Source: Bacteroidota bacterium
GTDB lineage: Bacteria > Bacteroidota > Bacteroidia > JABDFU01
Reading direction: 5' to 3'
DNA: 64,000 nt
Assembly (NCBI GenBank): GCA_016183775.1
Contig: JACPDY010000005.1
Coordinates: 1-64,000, forward strand
Both the position numbers and the translations under genes were made by a program. The notes below the pieces were generated by a model, which saw only the letters and a program-made list of their open reading frames with translations, was not told the DNA's origin and ran no database searches. Below are positions 56,101 to 64,000 of the stretch, piece by piece. The first letter of the stretch is position 1. Each line of letters opens with the position of its first letter.

Positions 56101-57504
56101 CTAAACAAAGATCTTCCCGGGATTCAATATATTATTCGGATCGAACAATTGCTTAATTCCCTTCTGCAGCTCAATAGATTTTGGGGTAAAGGCAATATCC
56201 ATATAAGATTTTTGTACCCAGCCAATTCCGTGTTCACCCGAAATAGTTCCGCCTAGCTTCACACACAATTCAAACAGTTCACGTATTCCCTTTGGCAGCT
56301 CATTGTTCCATTTAGCATCACTCATATCGCCTTTAATGATGTTCACATGTAAATTACCATCGCCTGCGTGCCCGTAACAAACCGACTTAAAACCGTATTT
56401 CGATCCTATCGCTTTTACACCTCTTAAAAGTTCGGGCAACTCAGCTCTTGGAACAACTGTATCTTCTTCTTTATATACCGAGTTTGATTTTACGGCCTCC
56501 CCCACTTTCCTGCGCAGCTTCCATAAATTTTGCTTCTGTTCCTCAGTATCCGCGAACAGGATATCATCACATTCATGCCGGGTCATTATCTCACTTATTT
56601 TTTCAGCATCCCGCATCATTACATCCAACTCGTTGCCATCCAACTCAATGAGCAGATGAGCCTGCACTTCAGGTTTAATTGAAACAGAAACTCCGTCCAC
56701 ATATTTTAATGCCCAGTCGATCGCATCCCGTTCCATGAATTCCATACCGCTCGGCACAATTCCTGCCCGGAACACTGCCGATACAGACTCGCAGGCTTTC
56801 TCAGCTGAGAAGAAGGGCACCAGCATTACAATAGTTTTCGTTGGATAAGGAATAAGCTTAAATACTATTTTAGTTATTACACCCAATGTACCTTCACTTC
56901 CAACCATTAACTGGGTAAGATTATATCCTGTAGAATTTTTCAAAACGTTCGCACCTGTCCATATAATTTCACCGGTTGGCAGTACCACTTCCAGGTTAAG
57001 CACATATTCCTTTGTAACACCGTATTTCACAGCCTTCGGGCCGCCTGATGACATGGCCAGGTTGCCACCCAAAAAGCAACTGCCTTTGCTGGCCGGATCC
57101 GGAGGATAGAACAAACCTTTTTCTTTTACTGCGTTCTGAAAAACTTCATTGATCACACCCGGCTCAACTGTTGCCTGCAAATTGCGCTCGTCTATTTGTA
57201 AAATTTTATTGAAACGCTCCATTGAAAGTACAACACCTCCAAATACGGGTAAAGCAGCACCACTCAACCCCGTTCCGGCCCCGCGCGGAGTCACAGGAAT
57301 TTTTTCAGCATTACACAGCTTCAATATTTCCGATATTTCCTTCGCTGTACGTGGCTTCAAAACAACTTCCGGTAAATATTTCAGGTCCTCGGTTTCATCG
57401 TGAGAATAATTCCCTAGTGCATCTTTGCTCGTCAACACATTAGCTTCGCCAACAATCCTCTGTAATTGCGAAACCATTAAAGGAGTTATTTTATTATAGT
57501 CCAT
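56101..57504 (-). CDS. FAD-linked oxidase (GlcD/lactate dehydrogenase-like)
   Basis: 467 residues. The N-terminal FAD-binding PCMH domain includes PVTPRGAGTGLSGAALPVFG (~55-74) and GTLGVITKIVFKL. The C-terminal FAD-oxidase domain carries YGHAGDGNLHVNI (~378-390) and SGEHGIGWVQKSYM, with conserved His residues near the active site. The family oxidises D-2-hydroxy acids such as glycolate or D-lactate. No GlcE/GlcF partner is adjacent, so a single-subunit D-lactate dehydrogenase is as likely as glycolate oxidase. Soluble, no signal peptide. Confidence 0.9.
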   Translation of the reverse strand: MDYNKITPLMVSQLQRIVGEANVLTSKDALGNYSHDETEDLKYLPEVVLKPRTAKEISEILKLCNAEKIPVTPRGAGTGLSGAALPVFGGVVLSMERFNKILQIDERNLQATVEPGVINEVFQNAVKEKGLFYPPDPASKGSCFLGGNLAMSSGGPKAVKYGVTKEYVLNLEVVLPTGEIIWTGANVLKNSTGYNLTQLMVGSEGTLGVITKIVFKLIPYPTKTIVMLVPFFSAEKACESVSAVFRAGIVPSGMEFMERDAIDWALKYVDGVSVSIKPEVQAHLLIELDGNELDVMMRDAEKISEIMTRHECDDILFADTEEQKQNLWKLRRKVGEAVKSNSVYKEEDTVVPRAELPELLRGVKAIGSKYGFKSVCYGHAGDGNLHVNIIKGDMSDAKWNNELPKGIRELFELCVKLGGTISGEHGIGWVQKSYMDIAFTPKSIELQKGIKQLFDPNNILNPGKIFV

Positions 57505-57548
57505 TTAGATTGTCATTTATACAGATCAAAAGATCGATAATTCAATTA

Positions 57549-57758
57549 GCCACCAAAGCACAAAAACACCAAATACCACCAAACTACACTTTTATAGCGG
57601 TTCTTTAGTCAATTTAAGGATTATTCATCCGCCAAATTGGCTTAGAACAGTATATGCCCGAGTCTCAAAATCCTTAAAATCAAGTTACCTCGGTATAATT
57701 ATTTAGACCTTATTCACATGCCCTTTCGTGGAATTTGGTGTTTTTGTGCTTTGGTGGC
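57549..57758. repeat. Perfect 26-bp intergenic inverted repeat
   Basis: Arms 57549-57574 and 57733-57758 are exact inverted copies of an ACCAAAGCACAAAAACACCA-type sequence, 158 bases apart. The 291-base gap 57505-57795 between the FAD oxidase and pyrD holds no ORF. The arms could pair in RNA or serve as ends of a small non-autonomous element; no target duplication was recognised. Confidence 0.85.
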
Positions 57759-57795
57759 ATTTCCCAATTTATTAAATTGACTTGCAACTATTGAT

Positions 57796-58827
57796 TTACA
57801 TTTTTAATAAAGCCTGGTTGATCCGCTTCACGATTCCCGGTCCTTCATACACAAAACCGGTATACACCTGCACAAGGCTCGCTCCTGCCTTTATCATTTC
57901 CACAGCATCTTCTGCAGAATGAATCCCTCCTACCCCGATTATAGGGAATGATTTATTTGAACGCTGAGATAAATAACGTATTACTTCAACACTCCGCTTC
58001 AATAAGGGCTTTCCGCTCATACCTCCTGCTCCGATCTTTTCGAGTTCCTGTTTCGGTGTTCTCAGGTTACTCCGGTCAATTGTTGTGTTCGTCGCTATCA
58101 ATCCGTCAATTTTTGTTTCGGCAACTATAGAAACAATATCATCCAGTTGTTCGTTAGTAAGGTCGGGCGCGATCTTTAACAAGATCGGTTTAGGTGTTTT
58201 CTTTTTTGCATTAAGAGCTTTTAATGACAACAATAGTTTTGTAAGCGGTTCTTTATCCTGCAAAGCGCGCAGGTTAGGAGTATTGGGAGAACTTACATTC
58301 ACCACAAAAAAATCCACGTACTCAAACAAAGTTTCAAAACACTTTTCATAGTCACTTCCGGCATCTTCATTAGGAGTCAACTTATTTTTGCCAATATTAC
58401 CGCCAATAATGACATTCGCCTCTCTGTCCTTCAATCGTGTGGCGGCAGCGGCGGCGCCCTCGTTATTAAATCCCATCCTGTTGATCAACGCTTCGTCTTC
58501 TGTCAAACGAAACATACGGGGCTTATCATTTCCCGGTTGAGCTTTGGGTGTAACAGTACCTATTTCAATAAAACCAAAACCAAAACATGATAATTCATCG
58601 AACAGCTTTGCGTCCTTATCAAAACCAGCCGCGAGGCCGACAGGATTACTGAACGTCAGCCCGAATAAATTGCGCTTCAGCTTTTCATCATTCACAACGT
58701 GAAAAGCCCTTATAATTTGCTTCACGCCCGGGATCACAAAAGTTATTTTTAAAATCTTAAAAACAAGATGATGAATTGTTTCGGGAGCGAATAAAAAAAA
58801 GATGGGTTTTATTAAATACTTATACAT
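57796..58827 (-). CDS. pyrD: Dihydroorotate dehydrogenase (quinone), class 2
   Basis: 343 residues from the ATG at 58827. A longer frame opens at 58881, but its extra codons lie in heptameric repeat sequence and were rejected. The N-terminal membrane-association helices ([20 protein letters not shown]) are typical of class 2 enzymes. FMN and active-site motifs: [34 protein letters not shown] (catalytic Ser), [18 protein letters not shown] and [20 protein letters not shown]. It oxidises dihydroorotate to orotate with a quinone as acceptor, in pyrimidine synthesis at the inner membrane. Confidence 0.96.
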   Translation of the reverse strand: MYKYLIKPIFFLFAPETIHHLVFKILKITFVIPGVKQIIRAFHVVNDEKLKRNLFGLTFSNPVGLAAGFDKDAKLFDELSCFGFGFIEIGTVTPKAQPGNDKPRMFRLTEDEALINRMGFNNEGAAAAATRLKDREANVIIGGNIGKNKLTPNEDAGSDYEKCFETLFEYVDFFVVNVSSPNTPNLRALQDKEPLTKLLLSLKALNAKKKTPKPILLKIAPDLTNEQLDDIVSIVAETKIDGLIATNTTIDRSNLRTPKQELEKIGAGGMSGKPLLKRSVEVIRYLSQRSNKSFPIIGVGGIHSAEDAVEMIKAGASLVQVYTGFVYEGPGIVKRINQALLKM

Positions 58828-58835
58828 GGGCGAAT

Positions 58836-58904
58836 TGTTGTTGGTTGCTGGTTGTAAGTTGTCGGGTATCATAACCGGCAACCAACAACCGAGAACTATT
58901 AACC
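58836..58904. repeat. Intergenic inverted repeat with 7-bp periodic units
   Basis: Arms 58836-58869 and 58871-58904 are built of TTGTTGG/TTGCTGG and ACCAACA/ACCGAGA-type heptamers and can pair (about 15 of 16 in the core). The element lies between pyrD and the small secreted protein gene. Confidence 0.8.
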
Positions 58905-58908
58905 ACCT

Positions 58909-59493
58909 TCATTCCTTCGGTGAAATATTGAGTGTAACAACAGCATGCTTGGTATCCGTTTCAATGAGATAGCTGACCACAATATATACATCGTAAAGAC
59001 GCTTATCGGAACCGGGTTTAACTTTATCTGTCCAGAATTCGAAACGTTTCATATCGGGCATATCCTTACTTACACTTGGAGTAAACTCGCAACAGGCCCT
59101 GGGGACACACGCCTTCACCTTTTCGATCAACTCATTATATTTTTCAACTCCCGTTTGTGTATCCCAATCATTGTAATAAGTGGCTGTAAAATAATTCTTC
59201 TCCGTTACTGTTACCTTTATCTTACTATCGATGAATCCCGGCACCTGATATTTCGACATCCATGAATATTCCGAATACAAACCGATCTTCACTTGCTTTT
59301 CAGCTTCTTTGATGGATTCAAACTTATCGAACGAAAATTTCATCACTTTGTTGATTGCTGTGCAGAGGTCATCGGGCTGGGCAGGAGCGACAGCTTGCTG
59401 TGTCTTACCTGTGTTTACCAGCTTCTGGGCAATAACCGGAAAAGCCAGCACACATAATGCGGCAGTTGTAAATAGTATTTTAATTTTTTTCAT
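58909..59493 (-). CDS. Small secreted protein of unknown function
   Basis: 194 residues. Signal peptide 1-22 (KILFTTAALCVLAFPVIA). The mature part is mixed alpha/beta (CTAINKVMKFSFDKFESIKE, VTEKNYFTATYYNDWDTQTG) with three Cys, two of them in ACVPRACCEF, and ends TKHAVVTLNISPKE. I do not recognise the family. It is on the same strand as and just downstream of the TPR-PD40 gene (18 bases), so the two may be co-transcribed and act in the periplasm together. Confidence 0.7.
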   Translation of the reverse strand: MKKIKILFTTAALCVLAFPVIAQKLVNTGKTQQAVAPAQPDDLCTAINKVMKFSFDKFESIKEAEKQVKIGLYSEYSWMSKYQVPGFIDSKIKVTVTEKNYFTATYYNDWDTQTGVEKYNELIEKVKACVPRACCEFTPSVSKDMPDMKRFEFWTDKVKPGSDKRLYDVYIVVSYLIETDTKHAVVTLNISPKE

Positions 59494-59511
59494 ATTTTTG
59501 ATCTTATGTGT

Positions 59512-61167
59512 TTATTTCAGCTTGTTCTTATTTAATTGATCGGGCTCCGTCCCCGATTCTTCAGGTTGTCCCGTTTCCTTTGGCAAAAGAATAATGTTCT
59601 TATCTATTTCCTGGCGGACACCGATCTTATCGGCCACAACAAATTTTTCCGAATATTTTTCAAAAGCGTCCGCGTCGAGCTCAATGGTATAATTTCCGGG
59701 AGGAAGTATCATGACATATTTACCTGAAACCGGATTGGGAACATACTGTCCGAATTTTTTATTTGTAACATTATTGATCGCTACAATTGAAACCTGGTTG
59801 TTGTTGTAATTAAGCTTTCGTGAGGTATCCGCAGATAGTACCTGGCCTTTTATCAATGAATAATTCGGTTCCACATCATTAAAATCCACACGATAAATGT
59901 CAAAGTCCCCGATCCCCCCATCACGCAAAGCCGAGATATATCCGTATTTTCCGCTTGATGAAAGCCGGAGGTTCATATCATCATCTGTGGTATTTATGGG
60001 ATACCCGAAGTTTTTGATATTGGTCCATTGATTCGTTGTTTCGCTCCATGTCGCTTTAAAAATATCGTAACCTCCCATGCTGGTATGTCCTGTTGAACTG
60101 AAGTATAGGGTTTTTCCGTCAGGAGATATGTTAGGAAAATCTTCATCCGCCTCCGTATTTATTTCGGGACCCAAATTCCGGGCCAGGGCCCAGGTTCCAT
60201 TGGGTAGTTTATGCGTTACATAAACATCGCTGCCGCCGAAACCTCCTGAACGTGTACTGGTAAAATACAGTGTGTTCCCGTCAGGTGAAATGGATGCCGA
60301 TATTTCCTGGGCGCTTGAGTTGATATTCTTATCCAGCAATGTGGCTTTTTTGAAATTCATTTTTTTATCCGCGTACGCGATGAACAGGTCGGCAAAGCTC
60401 ACCAGGTTATCATAAACCAGTATCATAATGTCGCCCGACAAAGACAAACCAACCACTTCTTCATCACCATCACCGGTATTTATCGGCGGACCGATGCTTC
60501 TCGCTTTTCCAAACTCACCGTTCAGCACTTTTGAAATAAATACAGAGGCGGTAAACACTCCGTCCTCGGATTGCATGGCTCCTTCCTTTCTGCGTGTTGT
60601 GAATACGAGGTAAGATTCATCTTCGGGCACAAAAGGCTGATAATCCGCATAGGAAGAATTGACATTCTTTCCCAGGTTATTGAATGTTACTTTAAGCGGG
60701 AATTTGACAAGCTCTTTCGCGTTATAACAATACTGTATGTATCGGTCAACCTGCTTTTTGTTGTCAGAACTTCCTTTCGCGAGTTCCTTGTATTTTGTGA
60801 ACATCTGAACGGCTTCATCAAAACGATAGGCATAATGATAGGCCTTGGCAAGGTAAAACCAGCTGTCATAATCAGGCTTCTCGGTTTTTGTCTCCGCTTC
60901 AAGGTATGGGATAGCTTTTGCCTTGTTTATATTGGTGTTAAGGAAACAAAGACCTGCGCGGTAAGAATACATTAAATTCTTCGGGTCTTTCTTTAACAGG
61001 AACAGGTAATCCTTCAGCGCGGCTGTAAAATTATTCGCATTAAATTTTTCATCAGCAAGCCCGGGGTCGGCATTGGCAGGAAGTTTAAAATCACTTTGAG
61101 CAATTACTGTGAACGAAGCCATTAAAAAAGAAATGACTAAAATATTTCGCCTTAATACACCTGCCAT
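59512..61167 (-). CDS. TPR-PD40 periplasmic protein, PorE-like but without OmpA domain
   Basis: 551 residues from the ATG at 61167, which gives signal peptide MAGVLRRNILVISFLMASFT (longer frame from 61185). TPR-like helices occupy ~30-140 (FTAALKDYLFLLKKDPKNLM, SWFYLAKAYHYAYRFDEAVQ). WD40-like PD40 blades follow (SISPDGNTLYFTSTRSGG, NISPDGKTLYFSSTGHTS). Then comes a carboxypeptidase-regulatory-like beta domain (LIKGQVLSADTSRKLN, ILPPGNYTIELDADAFEKYS). The order matches PorE-type proteins, but the C-terminal OmpA peptidoglycan-binding domain is missing; a Glu/Pro-rich end replaces it. Location periplasmic or outer membrane; function inferred only. Confidence 0.8.
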   Translation of the reverse strand: MAGVLRRNILVISFLMASFTVIAQSDFKLPANADPGLADEKFNANNFTAALKDYLFLLKKDPKNLMYSYRAGLCFLNTNINKAKAIPYLEAETKTEKPDYDSWFYLAKAYHYAYRFDEAVQMFTKYKELAKGSSDNKKQVDRYIQYCYNAKELVKFPLKVTFNNLGKNVNSSYADYQPFVPEDESYLVFTTRRKEGAMQSEDGVFTASVFISKVLNGEFGKARSIGPPINTGDGDEEVVGLSLSGDIMILVYDNLVSFADLFIAYADKKMNFKKATLLDKNINSSAQEISASISPDGNTLYFTSTRSGGFGGSDVYVTHKLPNGTWALARNLGPEINTEADEDFPNISPDGKTLYFSSTGHTSMGGYDIFKATWSETTNQWTNIKNFGYPINTTDDDMNLRLSSSGKYGYISALRDGGIGDFDIYRVDFNDVEPNYSLIKGQVLSADTSRKLNYNNNQVSIVAINNVTNKKFGQYVPNPVSGKYVMILPPGNYTIELDADAFEKYSEKFVVADKIGVRQEIDKNIILLPKETGQPEESGTEPDQLNKNKLK

Positions 61168-61258
61168 AGTATATGATATATTCAAAACTATACAGACTAA
61201 AGATACGTGTATTAGAACTCATCTCAAAAATGAAAGCTCAGTGAAAATTGAACAAGTT

Positions 61259-62527
61259 TTACCGCTCCACAATCACCTTTTGGCTGGAATACCCTTTGCT
61301 AGTCAATATTTTTACAAAATATACTCCTGCCGGCTTATCGCTCAGATCAACATCAATTGGCTGAGCCTGGTACTGTCCGGGACTGAAGTAAAAAACGGAT
61401 TCACCGATCACATTATATACAGCCAGTTCTTTTACAGGATCCATAGAGGATAATGTGATGACACCATTCGCGGGATTAGGATAAACTGAAAAAACAGATC
61501 GGCTTTGATATCCGTCATCGGGAACGGAAGACGGACCCGAACAAATAGTTGTATTAAGTATAGCAGAACGCGTGGTGTTAAGAGTATTGATCATTCGTGT
61601 CGCCTGATCCTTTGTGAACATCACAAGGCACTGATCATCGCCATAGTCCATATAATTCATGAACATTATACCGGGAGCTGTTGGCGAACAGGCATCCGTG
61701 TATGGATAGGTAAGTGTACATCCGTAATGCGCCGAAGCCTGGTTGGGAGTATCATTGATAAAATCATCTTCTGTGCATCCGCCACCGTCATCACCCCAAA
61801 TATGATACAGGTCAAGCCAGTGAGCTATTTCATGTGTGGCTGTGCGACCCTTATTTGAAGGAGCTTTTGCAGCACCGGAAGTACCAAAGGCCGTGTAATT
61901 AATAACAACACCATCCGTGGAAGGACTTGTTCCGAAATCGGAAGGGAATTGGGCGAAACCATAAAGTGAGGTACCCAGGTTGCAGACCCACAGATTAAGG
62001 TATTTTGTGGGATCCCAGGCATCCTGTCCTTTTGTGCTCGTTTTCTTCACCTGGTTGTCGTAATTGAATTGAGTAACGATAGTTGATGTTCTCGTAATTC
62101 CATTTGTATCATTTCCGGCGGGATCCTTTTTTGCAAGACAGAATTCAATGCCCACATCTCCCGCCACTGTTCTCCATGGCATGGGAATAAGCGTTGTGTC
62201 GGCATTCAGTTTCCTGTAATCGTTGTTCAAAACCGCGATCTGCGATTGTATCTGTGCATCCGAAATGTTTTGCAGGGAAGTATTATAAACTATATGCACC
62301 ACCACCGGTATAGTTATCACAGTTGTGGATAATTTCTGAAATGAAGGAATCTTAGGGTTTTCACGGATCTCAATCCGCGCTTGTTTACGGATGGCGGCAA
62401 GCTGAGGATACTGGCTCAGCATATACTGATCATAAAGCATAGTTCCGCATCTATCGCCCTGGGCCTGCACAACAACACCCGGCAACAACAACACCAAACC
62501 TATAACTATAGGTAAACGCATCTTCAT
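61259..62527 (-). CDS. M43-family zinc metalloprotease with T9SS type A sorting domain
   Basis: 422 residues. Signal peptide 1-22 (PIVIGLVLLLPGVVVQA). IPVVVHIVYNTSLQNISDAQ (~73-92) and the zinc motif HEIAHWLDLYHIWGD (HExxHxxxxxH) mark the pappalysin/cytophagalysin family. A Met-turn GIMFMNYMDYGDD follows, with a Cys-rich CTEDDFIND segment. The last ~75 residues are a type A sorting domain (VFSVYPNPANGVITL, ELAVYNVIGESVF, PAGVYFVKILTSKG, QKVIVER). It is a predicted secreted or surface endopeptidase exported by T9SS. Confidence 0.92.
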   Translation of the reverse strand: MKMRLPIVIGLVLLLPGVVVQAQGDRCGTMLYDQYMLSQYPQLAAIRKQARIEIRENPKIPSFQKLSTTVITIPVVVHIVYNTSLQNISDAQIQSQIAVLNNDYRKLNADTTLIPMPWRTVAGDVGIEFCLAKKDPAGNDTNGITRTSTIVTQFNYDNQVKKTSTKGQDAWDPTKYLNLWVCNLGTSLYGFAQFPSDFGTSPSTDGVVINYTAFGTSGAAKAPSNKGRTATHEIAHWLDLYHIWGDDGGGCTEDDFINDTPNQASAHYGCTLTYPYTDACSPTAPGIMFMNYMDYGDDQCLVMFTKDQATRMINTLNTTRSAILNTTICSGPSSVPDDGYQSRSVFSVYPNPANGVITLSSMDPVKELAVYNVIGESVFYFSPGQYQAQPIDVDLSDKPAGVYFVKILTSKGYSSQKVIVER

Positions 62528-62640
62528 ATGGTGAAAACATTACGTTTAAATATAATGAAATTTACCCTCTTTATCAAGCTTGAAACATCTTGGGGCAAGC
62601 TCATTACGTCGTAAATCAATTATTTATCCTGATTCCGCAA

Positions 62641-63537
62641 TTAATTATACGGATAGGTCCAGGAAATATTTCCGGGGTTCTCGACAGGTTTAAAACTTAA
62701 AACCGGCACCCATGAATGATTCACAACCTGTTGCGCGTACGGTCCGAGAAAAGATCCCGTGAAATTCTCTTCCTGGTCGGTCATTATTACAATTAATTCC
62801 GCATTGTGTTTCTTGGCGTAATCAATTGTGTTTTTTGCCTGGTTTCCTCCTACCTGTATATCAACGACAGATGGTATCTCACATTTTTCAACAAAATCCT
62901 TTACCTGCTGAATCTTGATTTTGAATTTATCCAGGTCCTGCGAATCATCCTCATCCAACAATCCTAATATGTGTATCCTCGAACCGTAATGTTTCGCGAG
63001 CTCAACAGTATACCCCACCTTTTGACGGGAATGACCCGAGTTATCGATCGGCAATAATATTTCTGAAAAACCGATACGACGGGAATGACTTTGTACGGTA
63101 AGTATAGGACATTGAGCAAGTGTAACGACTTTATATGAGTTACTTCCCATGAATACCTCTTGCAAACCCGATGCCCCCTGGGTTCCCATCACAATAATAT
63201 CCGCCTTTTCGGTATTCACCAATTCGACGATCTCTCCGCATATATTTCCCTGGGAACTGATGGCAGTGGCAGTCACCCCATAGTCCTTCCTGATCTTTGA
63301 AGCCACTTCTTTCAGTTTTGCTTCAGCCAGGCTGAGAATATTTTCGGGCAGCTCAAATTTTATTTCGGGTGCCACAATACTGAACTTTTGCCAGCTGTGT
63401 TCAACCACATGCACCAATATAACATCGGCTTTATACAGCTTGGCCATGAATGCTCCATGCTCAATGGCCAGCATCGAGGTCTCGGAAAAATCGATCGGGA
63501 TAAGTACTTTTCTAATGTCAAGTGCCTTTGTTTTCAT
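62641..63537 (-). CDS. Universal stress protein, tandem UspA domains
   Basis: 298 residues. The first UspA domain (~8-148) starts VLIPIDFSETSMLAIEHGA and has the ATP-loop pattern G-x2-G-x9-GS in GTQGASGLQEVFMGSNSYKV. The second domain (~157-285) starts ILLPIDNSGHSRQKVGYTVE, but its loop (TDQEENFTGSFLGPYAQQ) lacks the glycine pattern and probably does not bind ATP. It is a paralog of the partial gene at 63622 and separated from it by a terminator. Confidence 0.92.
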   Translation of the reverse strand: MKTKALDIRKVLIPIDFSETSMLAIEHGAFMAKLYKADVILVHVVEHSWQKFSIVAPEIKFELPENILSLAEAKLKEVASKIRKDYGVTATAISSQGNICGEIVELVNTEKADIIVMGTQGASGLQEVFMGSNSYKVVTLAQCPILTVQSHSRRIGFSEILLPIDNSGHSRQKVGYTVELAKHYGSRIHILGLLDEDDSQDLDKFKIKIQQVKDFVEKCEIPSVVDIQVGGNQAKNTIDYAKKHNAELIVIMTDQEENFTGSFLGPYAQQVVNHSWVPVLSFKPVENPGNISWTYPYN

Positions 63538-63566
63538 AGATCAGGTGTATTAATTATTATAAAAAA

Positions 63567-63599
63567 ATCCCGGCTAAGTTAGAAATTTTTAGCCGGGAT
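63567..63599 (-). terminator. Strong rho-independent terminator of the upstream usp gene
   Basis: ATCCCGGCTAA (63567-63577) and TTAGCCGGGAT (63589-63599) form a perfect 11-base stem with an 11-base loop. On the minus strand it is followed by seven T residues. It lies downstream of the stop at 63622. Confidence 0.9.
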
Positions 63600-63621
63600 C
63601 TTAATATGCATTTGAATGCTA

Positions 63622-64000
63622 TTAATATGGTGTTACAGATACAATATTCCGTTTCATCGACGGAATGATGCTGATAACAGGTATATCAGATGTATTGATG
63701 ATCTCCTGTGCGGAAGAGCCAACGAAACGATACGTGAAATCCTGCTCCTGCTGGGTCATTATCATGATCAGGTCACCTTCCACTTTATGGGCATAATTGA
63801 TAATGCTCTGCGCAAGTGTTTCTTCCTTCTTAACTCCTTTGATGATCTCGGCGGAACATACTAGTCCTTCTTTTTCAATGAACTGCTTCACCTGCTGCAA
63901 CTGGCGTGTCAGACGGTTCACCACAAATTCATCGGTGGTAAATAACACCGACACTATGCGGATAGCGGAACCATCTCCTAACTTCCCCAACTCTATAGCG
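63622..64000 (-). CDS. Universal stress protein, N-terminus outside window
   Basis: About 126 residues of the C-terminal part are visible; the frame runs through the right window edge (AIELGKLGDGSAIRI). It matches the second, degenerate UspA domain of the protein at 62641 (IMTQQEQDFTYRFVGSSAQE against IMTDQEENFTGSFLGPYAQQ), so the two genes form a tandem duplicate pair. A TTG at 63990 could be read as a start, but the frame stays open and homology continues past it. Confidence 0.85.
   Translation of the reverse strand, partial: AIELGKLGDGSAIRIVSVLFTTDEFVVNRLTRQLQQVKQFIEKEGLVCSAEIIKGVKKEETLAQSIINYAHKVEGDLIMIMTQQEQDFTYRFVGSSAQEIINTSDIPVISIIPSMKRNIVSVTPY

Noticed and set aside
58828-58881. 18-residue N-terminal extension of PyrD
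   Set aside because: The extension is translated from heptameric repeat DNA, and the class 2 N-terminal helices start at the later ATG.

Overview
The window looks like the chromosome of an AT-rich member of the Bacteroidota, probably an environmental gliding or surface-attached lineage. Evidence: several giant secreted proteins built from SBBP beta-propeller repeats and SprB/PKD-like repeats, type A and type B sorting domains of the type IX secretion system (T9SS), a PorP/SprF-family protein, a PorV-like barrel, and few recognisable Shine-Dalgarno sites. No rRNA, tRNA, transposase, integrase or CRISPR array was recognised. None of the core T9SS machinery genes lies in the window.

Layout. 1-10677: two giant SBBP proteins on the minus strand, each divergent from a ~510-residue predicted alpha-solenoid protein on the plus strand. 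10725-17979: a cytochrome c maturation run (ccmB, ccmC, ccmD-like, ccmE, and a ccmF split by a frameshift) continuing into a DUF2520 Rossmann protein, a UbiA prenyltransferase and Maf. 18179-23193: ndk, an MBL-fold hydrolase, a possible Imm11-like protein, recQ and a 3-methyladenine DNA glycosylase. 23224-29278: a third divergent solenoid/giant-protein pair. 29329-34559: a MATE transporter, a small membrane ORF, a HhH-barrel/PorV-like pair and purE. 34669-54488: a fourth solenoid protein divergent from an 18-kb T9SS cargo island (one type A cargo, four type B giants, one PorP/SprF protein). 54616-64000: LMW phosphatase, RsmI-like methyltransferase, FAD oxidase, pyrD, a small secreted protein, a TPR-PD40 protein, an M43 metalloprotease with a sorting tail, and two universal stress proteins.

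The strongest candidate for an undescribed system is the four-fold pairing of a cytoplasmic solenoid family with a divergently transcribed surface-protein gene. The family has an N-terminal LIKSLxxxEKR-type motif and a C-terminal FDFISWLxSKI-type motif. The two paired giants whose C-termini are visible lack a canonical T9SS sorting domain. They share instead a conserved ~70-residue Cys-containing tail, and a remnant of the same tail lies between one pair. The PorP-linked giants downstream carry ordinary type B tails. A second pattern is a set of intergenic arrays and inverted repeats, many with a 7-bp period, each locus with its own sequence.
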